DNA of 64,000 nt from Hyphomonadaceae bacterium UBA1849 (lineage in GTDB: Bacteria > Pseudomonadota > Alphaproteobacteria > Caulobacterales > Hyphomonadaceae), in the NCBI GenBank assembly GCA_002338565.1, contig DDIN01000008.1, positions 303,090-367,089 on the forward strand, given 5' to 3'. This document shows, piece by piece, positions 52,466 through 61,495 of the stretch. Every line of letters starts with the position of its first letter. Position 1 is the first letter of the stretch. The notes beneath the pieces are model-generated. The model had not been told where the DNA came from. It searched no databases and saw only the letters and a list, made by a program, of their open reading frames with translations. A program made the position numbers and the translations under genes.

Positions 52466-53956
52466 TTAGTCAAAAGTTAATTCCGCCTGATGGGTGAGTT
52501 TTTCAACCGGTTTCACAGGCTTCAGCGCCGTGGCAGCCAGCGCCAACTCTGAGACAAACAATCGCCGTTCGGCCTCTGCTCGCTGCGCATCTGGCAGGCG
52601 TAACAGATAGGATGGATGCACAGTCACGACTAGCTTTGTACCGTCTGCCAGTTCGTGGAGTTCGCCGCGCCAGTCCTTTAACGTAATGCTCTGGCCCAGA
52701 ATACCGCGCGCGGCGCTCGCCCCAAGCGCGATGATCACATCGGGCTGCACAAGACGGCGCTCTTCGCTGAGCCATTGCCCGCACACATCAATCTCCCGCA
52801 CGGTCGGCGACTGGTGAATGCGGCGCTTACCGCGCGTCATGAATTTAAAATGCTTTACTGCATTGGTCACATAGGTGCGGCGCCGATCGATACCCGCTTT
52901 GAGAAGCGCCTCGTTGAGAAGCTGTCCCGCCGGGCCGACAAACGGCCTGCCCGCAATATCTTCCTGATCACCCGGCTGTTCGCCAACAATCATCAGCCGC
53001 GCGCCGGAAGGCCCTTCGCCCATCACCGTCTGGCTGGCATCGCAATAAAGCGGGCATCGTTCACATTTCGAAGCAGCTGACTTCAGATTCTCCAGTGTTT
53101 TTATCTCAACGGTTTGCGGCTCTGCCTCGCGCCGTGTTGCCACCACATCGGCGAGCCGGTTCGCCTCGGTAATGCTCTCCTCAACCATCTGACGCGCCCG
53201 TGTCTCAGCCTGTTCAAGGAGTTCGGGTATCAATGCTGCCTCTGGTAAATTCTTCCAGTATTTCTTCGGCATTTCCGAAGTCATGGCAGAGATTTTGACC
53301 CGCGCCGGATTGAAAATTGACGCAAAATACGTCTTCCATCCTTCTTCCATCACGTCTTCAGGCGGCACATCGCGTTTTGAACCGCCTGGCCCGAAGCTCA
53401 GGGTCTTCCCATCCCAGCGCGCCGTCTTTTCCGGCGTCACAATCGCCCAGTTCATATTGGCAAAGCGACGCTTGAAGAACGGCGTTCCAATCTCCTCGAT
53501 CCGGTGTGTCGGCTCAAACCATGAGACGAAATTCTCGCGCCCATCAGGTGCATCGCCCGCTTTGCGAAACCGCACAAAGGCATGCATTTTATGAACGTCG
53601 CGGCGAATGGCTTTCTCCCGCGACCGCAGCCACACAATATCAGGGTCTGCCTTGCGTTCGATAAGATTTTTCTCGGTCTGCAGCCGCCATAAAATCCGGT
53701 AGAGACGGTCAAAGCGCTCTTCATCGCGATGACAGATTACCGCCCGCGCAATGCCCGGAAATGATTTCGGTACTGAAATCTCACGCACAGGCCCTTTCGC
53801 CGGGCCGGCCTCGCTTACGCCGGCGAAGAGATCACCGCCCTTGCCTTCCACCTGCCATGAGATCATCTCCGGGCGCACGCCCTGCCCGCAGAGCCGCCTT
53901 GCCTCAGCGCGCCAGCCATCAAAATCTGTTTCGTGCGCCAGAATAACCGTCTGCAT
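52466..53956 (-). CDS. UdgX-type uracil-DNA glycosylase fused to DUF4130 domain
   Basis: A 496-aa two-domain protein. The N-terminal 250 residues are the DUF4130-type domain common to this pair (MHAFVRFRK, FVSWFEPTHRIEEIGTPFF). The C-terminal half is a family 4-like UDG with Cys ligands for a 4Fe-4S cluster (CERCPLYCDAS and further Cys), GEQPGDQEDIAGRPFVGPAG and the loop KRRIHQSP (His381), which is the signature of UdgX; in characterised UdgX that His makes a covalent bond to uracil-derived abasic DNA. Its ATG overlaps the stop of the radical SAM gene (ATGA). The pairing is conserved in many bacteria. Confidence 0.92.
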   Translation of the reverse strand: MQTVILAHETDFDGWRAEARRLCGQGVRPEMISWQVEGKGGDLFAGVSEAGPAKGPVREISVPKSFPGIARAVICHRDEERFDRLYRILWRLQTEKNLIERKADPDIVWLRSREKAIRRDVHKMHAFVRFRKAGDAPDGRENFVSWFEPTHRIEEIGTPFFKRRFANMNWAIVTPEKTARWDGKTLSFGPGGSKRDVPPEDVMEEGWKTYFASIFNPARVKISAMTSEMPKKYWKNLPEAALIPELLEQAETRARQMVEESITEANRLADVVATRREAEPQTVEIKTLENLKSAASKCERCPLYCDASQTVMGEGPSGARLMIVGEQPGDQEDIAGRPFVGPAGQLLNEALLKAGIDRRRTYVTNAVKHFKFMTRGKRRIHQSPTVREIDVCGQWLSEERRLVQPDVIIALGASAARGILGQSITLKDWRGELHELADGTKLVVTVHPSYLLRLPDAQRAEAERRLFVSELALAATALKPVKPVEKLTHQAELTFD

Positions 53957-55218
53957 CAGAACAAAGACAGCTGTTCTGGCGGCTTCACAAACCGCGCTTT
54001 GAGATTATCGGTATCGGTCAGCCCGCCCGGCGACCAGTCTCGCGCGGTAATGAATGGCCGCACCTTGGAAAGTGACACCCGCATACGCGCCAGATCAGCC
54101 AACCCGATCGAGCCATGCCGCCGCGACGACAAAATCTTCATGACGGATTTCGGGCCGAGACCCGGCACACGCAACAAACGCTCTTTCGGCGCACGGTTCA
54201 CATCCACCGGAAACCAGGCGCGATGTTTGAGCGCCCAAGAGAGCTTCGGGTCGACATCCAGATCCAGCATTCCGCCATCAGTCGCCGAGATCACATCCTC
54301 GGTGTCATAGCCGTAAAACCGCATCATCCAGTCCGCCTGATAGAGCCGGTGCTCACGCAGTAAAGGCGGGGCAAGCGGCGGCAGGCTGGACGAGGCATCA
54401 GGGATCGGGCTGAACGCCGAATAATAGACCCGCCGCAGACCATAGCCTGCATAGAGCTTGCGGGAGGTGACGATGATATCGCTGTCGCGGGCATCATCCG
54501 CGCCGACAATCATCTGCGTAGACTGGCCGGCCGGCGCGAACGCTTTGGGCTTTGCCTTTTTGATGATGCGGGACTTCATCGCGTCCGCGCGGTCATCAAT
54601 GCCGTATTTGACATGCGCCATGGCCGAGCGGATTACCTGCCCCGACTTTTCCGGCGCCAGCGTTATCAACCCCGGCTCCGTCGGCAGCTCAATATTGATG
54701 GATAGCCGGTCGGCATACGCCCCTGCCTGCTTGATCAGCTCCGGGTCAGCTTCAGGGATTGTTTTCAGATGGATATAGCCGCGAAAGTCATGCTCCTCAC
54801 GCAGCACGCGGGCCACCTCTACTATTTGCTCCATCGTATAATCCGGTGAGCGGATAATCCCCGAAGAGAGGAACAGGCCTTCAATGTAATTGCGCTTGTA
54901 GAAATCCAGCGTCAGCTTCGCCAGTTCATGCGTTTCAAACCGCGCACGCTCCACATTCGAAGAGACACGGTTCACACAATACCGGCAGTCAAATGTGCAG
55001 AAGTTGGTCAGAAGCACTTTGAGAAGCGAAATACAGCGCCCATCAGGCGTATAGGCATGGCAAATCCCCATCCCCTCGCTTGATCCGACACCCTTTCCGG
55101 ACATTGAATTGCGTTTCGTACTGCCCGACGATGCGCAGGAGGCATCATACTTGGCCGCATCCGCCAATATGGCGAGCTTCTGAAACGTCGTTTTTGATCG
55201 GGAAACTGCCTCTGACAT
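53956..55218 (-). CDS. Putative DNA modification/repair radical SAM protein
   Basis: A 420-aa radical SAM enzyme, starting at the ATG at 55218; the longer frame adds 24 residues that are Cys-rich and unlike the family. The cluster motif is LTNFCTFDCRYCVNR (CxxxCxxC). The C-terminal part has a helix-hairpin-helix DNA-binding motif LLRVPGLGPKSVMKILSSRR, which explains the DNA link. This family is regularly encoded next to UdgX with DUF4130, as here with a four-base overlap. The reaction is not known. No strong ribosome binding site. Confidence 0.9.
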   Translation of the reverse strand: MSEAVSRSKTTFQKLAILADAAKYDASCASSGSTKRNSMSGKGVGSSEGMGICHAYTPDGRCISLLKVLLTNFCTFDCRYCVNRVSSNVERARFETHELAKLTLDFYKRNYIEGLFLSSGIIRSPDYTMEQIVEVARVLREEHDFRGYIHLKTIPEADPELIKQAGAYADRLSINIELPTEPGLITLAPEKSGQVIRSAMAHVKYGIDDRADAMKSRIIKKAKPKAFAPAGQSTQMIVGADDARDSDIIVTSRKLYAGYGLRRVYYSAFSPIPDASSSLPPLAPPLLREHRLYQADWMMRFYGYDTEDVISATDGGMLDLDVDPKLSWALKHRAWFPVDVNRAPKERLLRVPGLGPKSVMKILSSRRHGSIGLADLARMRVSLSKVRPFITARDWSPGGLTDTDNLKARFVKPPEQLSLF

Positions 55219-55353
55219 GAAAAGAACAATACAGGAACAAATTGTCATTTCAAGACTGTTTCTGACAGCGACACATTGCTCGCATTGCACTCTCTCAATG
55301 CATCAGGTTAGAAGCAGGGCTCCACACCCAGACAGGGATGATCTCTCCACGAT

Positions 55354-56589
55354 ATGAGCGCGCGCACACCGAAGACGGCTATGATTATCGGCGCTGGCGT
55401 TGTCGGCGTGACGACAGCCTATGCGCTGGCGCGGCGCGGTGTGGATGTGACCCTGATCGACTTTCGCGACGGCGCAGGCGATGGCACATCGTTCGCCAAT
55501 GGCGGCCAGCTCAGTTATCTGCACACAGAGGCACTTGCGAGCGACACGATCATCAAGGATATGCCCGGCCTTGCCATGGGGCTGAACCCGGCCTTCCGCA
55601 TCAAAGTCTCGCTCGACCCTGATTATGTGAACTGGCTACTGGCCTTTCTGCGAAACTGCACGGCCAGCCGCCATGCCGAAAACACGCGCAGCGCGCTCGC
55701 CATCGGGCTGGAATCGCGCGTCGAAATGCAAAAGCTTGTCCAGCGCTATGACCTTGATTTCGACTATCAGGTGCCGGGCAAAATGCAGCTCATTTACACG
55801 CCGGAAGCCCGCCGCAATGTCGAAGCCGGTATGGCCGTCAAAGGGCTCGACGAGGACGAACAGCGCCTCCTCACGTATGAGGAAGCCTGCAAGCTGGAAC
55901 CGGCGCTGACAGACCTTGGCACCCGCCCTGAAGCGGTGATGTATGCCGCGCGAGAGGCGCTGGGCGATGCGCATAAATTCTCAGTCAATCTTCTGGCCCT
56001 GCTGAAGCGGGACTTTGGCGTCAAAACCCTGTTCGGCAATCGGGTCCAGCATGTTTCGCTCTCACCAGACCGCGCTACGCTCACCCTTGCCGACGGCGAT
56101 GTGCGCGAGGCGGACCTCTGCGTACTCTGCACAGGGGCAGACCGCCGCCTGTTGAAAGAGCTGAAAATCGATGCGCCCGTCATGCCGATGAAGGGCTTTT
56201 CCATGACGGCCCCGCATGGCGAAAACGCCCCGCGTATTTCCATCACCGATTCCAAGCGCCGCCTGGTCGTCTCCCGTCTGGGAGATCGCATCCGCATTGC
56301 GGGCATGGCCGACCTTGGCTGGACCAATCCCGATCCGGATCAGAAACGCATCGCAACGCTCCTTCGCGAGGCTGAAGCCTCGCTACCAAAAGCGGCCGAC
56401 TTTCGGAATGTTCAGTCTGTCTGGGCGGGCCTTCGCCCGATGACACCGGATTCAAACCCGCGCATGGGTCGCCCGCATGCGGCGCTCGCCTATAATCTCG
56501 GCCATGGCATGCTCGGCTGGACAATGGGCATGGGCACCGCCGAACGCCTTGCAAAGCTGATCGGATTGCCGGAACTGGCAGAGATTTAA
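55354..56589 (+). CDS. D-amino acid dehydrogenase (FAD-dependent, DadA-like)
   Basis: A 411-aa flavoenzyme of the DAO superfamily. The dinucleotide motif MIIGAGVVGVTTAYALARRGVDVTLID lies at residues 10-36 (glycines 14, 16 and 19), followed by GTSFANGGQLSY, which is typical of DadA, and at the C-terminus SVWAGLRPMTPDSNP and NLGHGMLGWTMGMGTAERLA. It oxidises D-amino acids to 2-oxo acids and passes electrons to the respiratory chain. It is divergent from the radical SAM gene and convergent with hslO. No alanine racemase is nearby. Confidence 0.93.
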   Translation: MSARTPKTAMIIGAGVVGVTTAYALARRGVDVTLIDFRDGAGDGTSFANGGQLSYLHTEALASDTIIKDMPGLAMGLNPAFRIKVSLDPDYVNWLLAFLRNCTASRHAENTRSALAIGLESRVEMQKLVQRYDLDFDYQVPGKMQLIYTPEARRNVEAGMAVKGLDEDEQRLLTYEEACKLEPALTDLGTRPEAVMYAAREALGDAHKFSVNLLALLKRDFGVKTLFGNRVQHVSLSPDRATLTLADGDVREADLCVLCTGADRRLLKELKIDAPVMPMKGFSMTAPHGENAPRISITDSKRRLVVSRLGDRIRIAGMADLGWTNPDPDQKRIATLLREAEASLPKAADFRNVQSVWAGLRPMTPDSNPRMGRPHAALAYNLGHGMLGWTMGMGTAERLAKLIGLPELAEI

Positions 56590-56592
56590 CCC

Positions 56593-57561
56593 CTAATTCG
56601 GTTTGGACGTAATCACATCCTGAAGCGGAATTTCGAACTGGCGGTTACAGAACTGGCAATCAGCCTCGAAGACGTCTTTGCCCGTCTCTTCGGCCAGTTC
56701 CAGAAGCTCGTTATCCGGCAGGTTCTTCATCGTCTCAACGAGGCGTTCTTCAGAACAAGTGCATTCGTCACGGATCGGGCTTGGCGCTTCCATGCGCACG
56801 CCATCCTCGTGGAAGAGGCGGTAAAGCACGCGGCCAAGTGACAGATCAGGGTCGAGCAGCTCGGCATCCTCAACGCTCTGGAAAAGCACGCTGGCTGTGT
56901 TCCACTGGTCTTCGGTGTCGCCGCGGTTTTCATCGCCAGCAACCTTCTGGATCAGCGCGCCGCCAGCCTGCCAGCTTGCGCCTTCGCCTGCCTTCTGGAT
57001 TTCACCCACGGCGAGGCGAACCTTGGTTGGCACCTGCTCTGAGCGGTCAAAATAGTGTTCAGCACATTCGGCCAGAGACGTCCCGTCGAGCGGCACAACA
57101 CCCTGATAAGGCTGTACGAATTCATTGTCTGAAATCACAGTGATGGCGAGCGCGCCATTGCCGAACACCTGACGCGGGTGCGGGCGGATCAGCTCGTCCT
57201 TATTCACGCGCTCCACCAGAGCCCATTTTTCTTCGTCATAGCGCAGCATGCCGCGCAGGCTGCCGCGCGTGTGATATTCGGCAACCATCAGGCTGACAGG
57301 GCCACTGCCCTGCGCCTGCACGGCCACGCGTGCATCTTCTTTCAGGCTCGCACCGATCAGCACAGCAAGGGTGAGCGCCTCACCCAGAAAACGGGCGAGT
57401 TCGTGCGGATAGTCATGACGGTTCAGAATTGCGCCAATCACCTGCCCATCCATGCGCGTGATACGTCCGCGCACGGCCTGCTGGTCCAGTTGGAATGTTG
57501 CAACGCTGTTTGCGCCTGTGCCGAGTTCGTCGGCCAGATGGGTCAGGTTTCCAGACACCAT
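56593..57561 (-). CDS. hslO: Redox-regulated chaperone Hsp33
   Basis: A 322-aa Hsp33. The C-terminal zinc switch has CTCSEERL and CQFCN (CxC and CxxC), whose oxidation turns on the holdase. The core has RGRITRMDGQVIGAILNRHDYP, ESNRGD-type loop and QGSGPVSLMVAEYHTRGSLRG, typical of Hsp33. It overlaps argF by 19 bases, so it is the last gene of argD-argF-hslO, an arrangement found in other alphaproteobacteria as far as I recall. It acts in the cytoplasm under oxidative stress. Confidence 0.94.
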   Translation of the reverse strand: MVSGNLTHLADELGTGANSVATFQLDQQAVRGRITRMDGQVIGAILNRHDYPHELARFLGEALTLAVLIGASLKEDARVAVQAQGSGPVSLMVAEYHTRGSLRGMLRYDEEKWALVERVNKDELIRPHPRQVFGNGALAITVISDNEFVQPYQGVVPLDGTSLAECAEHYFDRSEQVPTKVRLAVGEIQKAGEGASWQAGGALIQKVAGDENRGDTEDQWNTASVLFQSVEDAELLDPDLSLGRVLYRLFHEDGVRMEAPSPIRDECTCSEERLVETMKNLPDNELLELAEETGKDVFEADCQFCNRQFEIPLQDVITSKPN

Positions 57562-58463
57562 TTCAAAATTGCCTTCTGTGCATGAAGCCGGTTCTCAGCT
57601 TCGTCAAAAACCGCAGATTGCGGCCCGTCAATCACACTGGCTGAAACTTCTTCACCGCGGTGCGCCGGGAGACAGTGGAGGAAGATAGACCCTCCATTGG
57701 CCGCGCCCATTAGCTGGTCATCCACCATGAAGGGTGCAAGGTCTGAAAGACGTTTATCTGCATCTTTATCGCCCATGGAGACGAAAGTGTCTGCCACGAC
57801 GACATCCGCGCCGGCCACGGCTTCGGCCGCAGAGGTAAAGACATCAATACGGCCCTGCTCTGCACGGGCGGCCTCGATGCGGTCTGCTGGTGCTTCATAG
57901 CCGACAGCTGTGCCGACCGCGAGCGAGAAGCCGAATTTCGGCGCAGCATCGATAAAGCTCGCGCAGACATTATTGCCATCGCCCACCCAGGCGATACGCG
58001 CGCCCTTCAGGTCGAGGCCTTTTTCTTCCAGCGTCTGCAGGTCTGCCATAATCTGGCAGGGGTGAGACTTATCCGTCAGGCCGTTAATGACCGGCACAGA
58101 GCCCGTATTGGCGAAATCGACAACATCCTGATGGTTGTTCGCACGGATCATGACGATATCGACAAAGCGGGACAGAACCTTGGCTGTGTCTTCAATGGTC
58201 TCGCCGCGGCCGAGCTGCATGTCTGACGAGGTCATGAACATGGTCTGGCCGCCAAGCTGGCGCATGCCGACATCAAAGCTCGTGCGTGTACGCGTAGAGC
58301 TTTTCTCGAAAATCATCGCAAGGATATGGTCGGCGAGCGGCGCGCCCGCATCGACCTTGCCCTTCGGCCAGCCCTGACGCGCGGCTTTTGTGGCCTTCGC
58401 GTCATCCAGAATGGCTCTCAGCTCGCTGGACGGAATGTCAGCGAGATCCAGAAAGTGCTTCAT
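57543..58463 (-). CDS. argF: Ornithine carbamoyltransferase
   Basis: A 306-aa anabolic OTCase that makes citrulline from ornithine and carbamoyl phosphate. It has the carbamoyl-phosphate motif FEKSSTRTRTSFDVGM, MFMTSSDMQLGRGETIEDTAKV, the region VINGLTDKSHPCQIMADLQT and the ornithine site FLHCLPAHRGEEVS. Length is standard. AGGAG lies six bases before the ATG, which is adjacent to the argD stop (TAAATG), so it is cotranscribed with argD. Confidence 0.97.
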   Translation of the reverse strand: MKHFLDLADIPSSELRAILDDAKATKAARQGWPKGKVDAGAPLADHILAMIFEKSSTRTRTSFDVGMRQLGGQTMFMTSSDMQLGRGETIEDTAKVLSRFVDIVMIRANNHQDVVDFANTGSVPVINGLTDKSHPCQIMADLQTLEEKGLDLKGARIAWVGDGNNVCASFIDAAPKFGFSLAVGTAVGYEAPADRIEAARAEQGRIDVFTSAAEAVAGADVVVADTFVSMGDKDADKRLSDLAPFMVDDQLMGAANGGSIFLHCLPAHRGEEVSASVIDGPQSAVFDEAENRLHAQKAILKWCLET

Positions 58464-59651
58464 TTAGCTCTCCTGAGCTTTGGCCTCCGTCAGGCAGGCA
58501 TCAAGAATGTCGATAGCTTCACGGATATCAGCATCCGTAGCGATAAGAGGCGGAGCAAGGCGCAGGACATTGTCGCCCGCGACGCCGCAGAGGAGCTTTT
58601 TCGCGCGCGCCAGCTGTTGAACCGGCTTCGGTGCAGACTTCAGCTTCAGGCCCACGAGGAGACCTTTGCCGCGCACGTCCTCAACCATATCAGGGTGACG
58701 GTCTTTCAGGCTTGCGAGGCCCTGCTGCAGATTGCTGGCCGTGCGGCGAACGCCCTCCAGGAAGCCCTCGGACATCATTTCGTCGAACACGACATTGCCG
58801 ACAGCCATCGCCAGCGGGTTACCGCCATAGGTGGAGCCGTGAGAGCCAGGACGCATGCCCTTGCCTGCTTCTTCTGTGACGAGGCACGCACCGAACGGGA
58901 AGCCGCCGCCAACGCCTTTAGCCACAGCCATAATGTCCGGATCAGCTTTGCCGTCTGCCCACTGGTGCGCAAACAGCTTGCCTGTACGGCCTGCGCCGCA
59001 CTGGACTTCATCATAAATGAGAAGCGTGCCGGTCTCGTTGCAAAGCTCGCGCAGAGAGACAAGGCAATGTTCAGGAATGCTGCGCACGCCGCCTTCGCCC
59101 TGTACCGGCTCGACCAGAACCGCACATGTGTCTTTGGTGATCGCCGCTTTCAGCGCGTCATGATCACCGAATGGCAGCTGGGTAAAGCCCGCCATAGGCT
59201 CGCCAAAGCCTTCCAGATACGCCGGGTTGCCGCCTGCATTGATCGCTGCGAAAGAGCGGCCGTGGAATGCGCCGGAGAATGTCAGGATCTCCTGACGGTG
59301 CGGCTCGCCATTCACATGGTGATATTTACGAGCAGTTTTCAGCGCGCACTCAATCGCTTCTGTACCGGAGTTGGTGAAGAAGACCTGATCGGCAAAGGTG
59401 TTCGCGCAATACTTCTCGGCCAGCTCTTCACCAGCCGGTACGCGGAACATGTTTGATGTGTGCCAGAGCTTGTCTGCCTGATCTTTCAGAGCGGCAACCA
59501 TTTTAGGGTGCGCATGACCAAGCGCGTTCACCGCGATGCCGGCAATGAAGTCGAGATATGCCGTGCCGTCTTCAGTATACAGTCGCATGCCTTCACCTCG
59601 CACGAAGACTTCTTCTGGCGGGGCGTAAACGGGAAGCATGGCTTCGCGCAT
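58464..59651 (-). CDS. argD: Acetylornithine aminotransferase
   Basis: A 395-aa class III PLP enzyme. I take the ATG at 59651 (AGGAG eight bases upstream) over a frame start 17 codons before it. It has FTNSGTEAIECALKTARKYH, the Trp/Phe stacking region FSGAFHGRSFAAINAGG, LIYDEVQCGAGRTGKLFAHQ with the PLP Asp, and the Schiff-base Lys in VAKGVGGGFPFGACL. It transaminates N-acetylglutamate semialdehyde in arginine synthesis. First gene of argD-argF-hslO. Confidence 0.96.
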   Translation of the reverse strand: MREAMLPVYAPPEEVFVRGEGMRLYTEDGTAYLDFIAGIAVNALGHAHPKMVAALKDQADKLWHTSNMFRVPAGEELAEKYCANTFADQVFFTNSGTEAIECALKTARKYHHVNGEPHRQEILTFSGAFHGRSFAAINAGGNPAYLEGFGEPMAGFTQLPFGDHDALKAAITKDTCAVLVEPVQGEGGVRSIPEHCLVSLRELCNETGTLLIYDEVQCGAGRTGKLFAHQWADGKADPDIMAVAKGVGGGFPFGACLVTEEAGKGMRPGSHGSTYGGNPLAMAVGNVVFDEMMSEGFLEGVRRTASNLQQGLASLKDRHPDMVEDVRGKGLLVGLKLKSAPKPVQQLARAKKLLCGVAGDNVLRLAPPLIATDADIREAIDILDACLTEAKAQES

Positions 59652-59964
59652 GACATGTACTCCTGAATGCTGAGAGGGCTCTCCTGCCCTGTTGAAAAAC
59701 AAGCCGCGTCATTACCTTAATTGCGCTATTCTGGTCAATGGAACGGCACTGTTGTCATGAAATGATCATGCATACGGGTGAACACGATTACTTTCGGCGG
59801 CGGGCGGATAAACTGCTAAATTGTCTTGAAACTTTAAAAAACACAGTGTGAATGAGCGCAGCTTGGGCTAAAAAATTCCGGAATGGCTGACTTGTTCATA
59901 TTCCAGACATTTAGCCTGGTGCACTAAGGTGCCATCACTGTTTAAGGGTCCAAAGGGGGACATT
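59652..59964. other. Divergent intergenic region, argD / secreted protein
   Basis: This 313-base spacer holds no gene I can support. On the minus strand TTGACC (59738-59733) and TAATGA (59714-59709) with an 18-base spacer could be the argD promoter; the match is weak. A GGGGG ribosome binding site serves the gene at 59965. An inverted ATGATCAT-like element lies near 59761-59770. Confidence 0.4.
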
Positions 59965-60840
59965 ATGAAAACGACTATCGCGCTTATCGCGTCTACCGCA
60001 CTTATCTGTTCAGCTGGCGTTGCAAACGCTCAGGACTTCACACTCGAGCCAGGCTTCGGCTCTGTCAGCCTCGAAAACGGCTTCACACCAGATCCGTATG
60101 ATGTTGATCTGGTTTCTGGCGGTTCGATCGACGCCGCTACAATCGGTTGCGCAGGCATGATCGCCAACGCGCCTGACTTCCGCCTCGACTATATGGCTGG
60201 CGACGTTTTTCCACTCATCCTGTCCGTCACATCCAGCTCTGACACGACACTCGTGGTGAACATGCCAGACGGCAACTGGGCGTGTGATGATGACAGCGCA
60301 GGCGACCTGAACCCGATGCTCGAATTTACCCAGCCTATGTCCGGCCAGTACGACATCTGGGTTGGCGCATTCGGCGGCGGCAATGAAGAGGCAACGCTTC
60401 ACATCTCAGAAATCATGGCTGGCGCGTCCTATGGCGGCGGTATGCCGGACTTCTCGCTCGACCCGACATTCGGTTCGGTTGACTTGCAATCCGGTTTTGA
60501 GCCTGACCCATACAATATCGAGCTCACATCAGGCGGCGGCATTGACGCTGAAGTTGTTGGCTGCGCAGGAATGATCGCAACAGCACCTGATTTCCGCCTC
60601 AACTATGCGGCCAGCGACGTTCTCCCTCTTATCATCTCTACAATGTCTTCTGACGACACCACACTGGTGATCAACCAGCCGGATGGCAGCTGGATTTGCG
60701 ACGATGATTCCGGCGAAAACTTCAACGCGTCTGTCACGATGGAAGCACCAATGACTGGCCAGTACGACATCTGGGTTGGCAGCTTCTTCGGCGACAATCA
60801 GCCAGCAACGCTCTCTATCTCCGAGCTTTACAGCAACTAA
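59965..60840 (+). CDS. Secreted protein with two tandem copies of a ~130-residue domain, unknown
   Basis: A 291-aa protein from the ATG at 59965 (GGGGG five bases upstream), with a signal peptide (MKTTIALIASTALICSAGVANAQ). The mature part is two similar units: each starts DFTLEPGFGSVSLENGF / DFSLDPTFGSVDLQSGF, has one Cys pair (GCAGMIA and W.C.DDDS), TLVVNMPDGNW / TLVINQPDGSW and ends GQYDIWVG followed by EATLHISE / PATLSISE. The acidic turns C.DDDS could bind calcium. The layout resembles exported pre-peptidase-type beta domains, but I do not name a family. A terminator follows; monocistronic. Confidence 0.82.
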   Translation: MKTTIALIASTALICSAGVANAQDFTLEPGFGSVSLENGFTPDPYDVDLVSGGSIDAATIGCAGMIANAPDFRLDYMAGDVFPLILSVTSSSDTTLVVNMPDGNWACDDDSAGDLNPMLEFTQPMSGQYDIWVGAFGGGNEEATLHISEIMAGASYGGGMPDFSLDPTFGSVDLQSGFEPDPYNIELTSGGGIDAEVVGCAGMIATAPDFRLNYAASDVLPLIISTMSSDDTTLVINQPDGSWICDDDSGENFNASVTMEAPMTGQYDIWVGSFFGDNQPATLSISELYSN

Positions 60841-60862
60841 ACTGATCGCGTGATGAAACAGG

Positions 60863-60894
60863 AAACCGGCTCACTCAGGTGGGCCGGTTTTTTA
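60863..60894 (+). terminator. Intrinsic terminator after duplicated-domain protein
   Basis: AAACCGGC and GCCGGTTT form a perfect 8-bp stem, extended by TCAC/GTGG-type pairing, followed by TTTT, 22 bases after the stop codon. Confidence 0.9.
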
Positions 60895-61003
60895 TTGCCT
60901 GCGTTCAAAACAATTCGCGCTTGCCAGACACGCCAACTCCGTGTTCAGAATTCAACCTGACCGGTAAGGCGGCAGGGGGCTGCCTTCCATAGGGGGAAAT
61001 CTC

Positions 61004-61408
61004 ATGGATTTTGGCACAGCGGTTGGTCGCTATTTCTCAAACTATTTCAACTTTCAGGACCGCGCGCGCCGCGCCGAATATTGGTGGCCGGTGCTGATGC
61101 AGTTCATCGCTTACGTCGCCATGATCATCGTCAGCGGCATTTTCGGCATGCTTGGCGATATTGGCATGATGCTTATCTGGATTCCGCTAGTCCTGTACTG
61201 GATTTTCGGTCTCGCCTGCATCATCCCATCCCTCGCCGTGGCCGTACGCCGTCTACACGATAAAGATATGAGCGGCTGGTGGATTCTCATTGGCTTTATT
61301 CCGCTGATCGGCGCTTTAGTGCTGCTCTTCTTCTTCGTCACCGAAGGCACACCTGGCCCGAACAAATACGGCCCGAGCCCGAAAAGCCCGACGCCTGACG
61401 TCTTCTAA
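61004..61408 (+). CDS. DUF805 family membrane protein
   Basis: A 134-aa inner-membrane protein with three to four helices. The family signatures are present: YFSNYFNFQDRARRAEYWW near the N-terminus and AVRRLHDKDMSGWW before the last helix, then a short Pro-rich tail (GPNKYGPSPKSPTP). DUF805 proteins are widespread and without a settled function. GGGGAAATCTC precedes the ATG. It stands alone between a terminator and the hydratase gene. Confidence 0.92.
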   Translation: MDFGTAVGRYFSNYFNFQDRARRAEYWWPVLMQFIAYVAMIIVSGIFGMLGDIGMMLIWIPLVLYWIFGLACIIPSLAVAVRRLHDKDMSGWWILIGFIPLIGALVLLFFFVTEGTPGPNKYGPSPKSPTPDVF

Positions 61409-61495
61409 GTCAGACCTCACCCAACGGTATGGCTTGCCAAACGGCGCCCCGGGTCTAGTCTTCGCCAAAACGAAGATCAGCCTCGGGGAAACGCC

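Noticed and set aside
60841..61003. Possible small RNA between the duplicated-domain gene and the DUF805 gene.
   Set aside because: The only structure seen is the terminator; no independent promoter or second hairpin could be made out.
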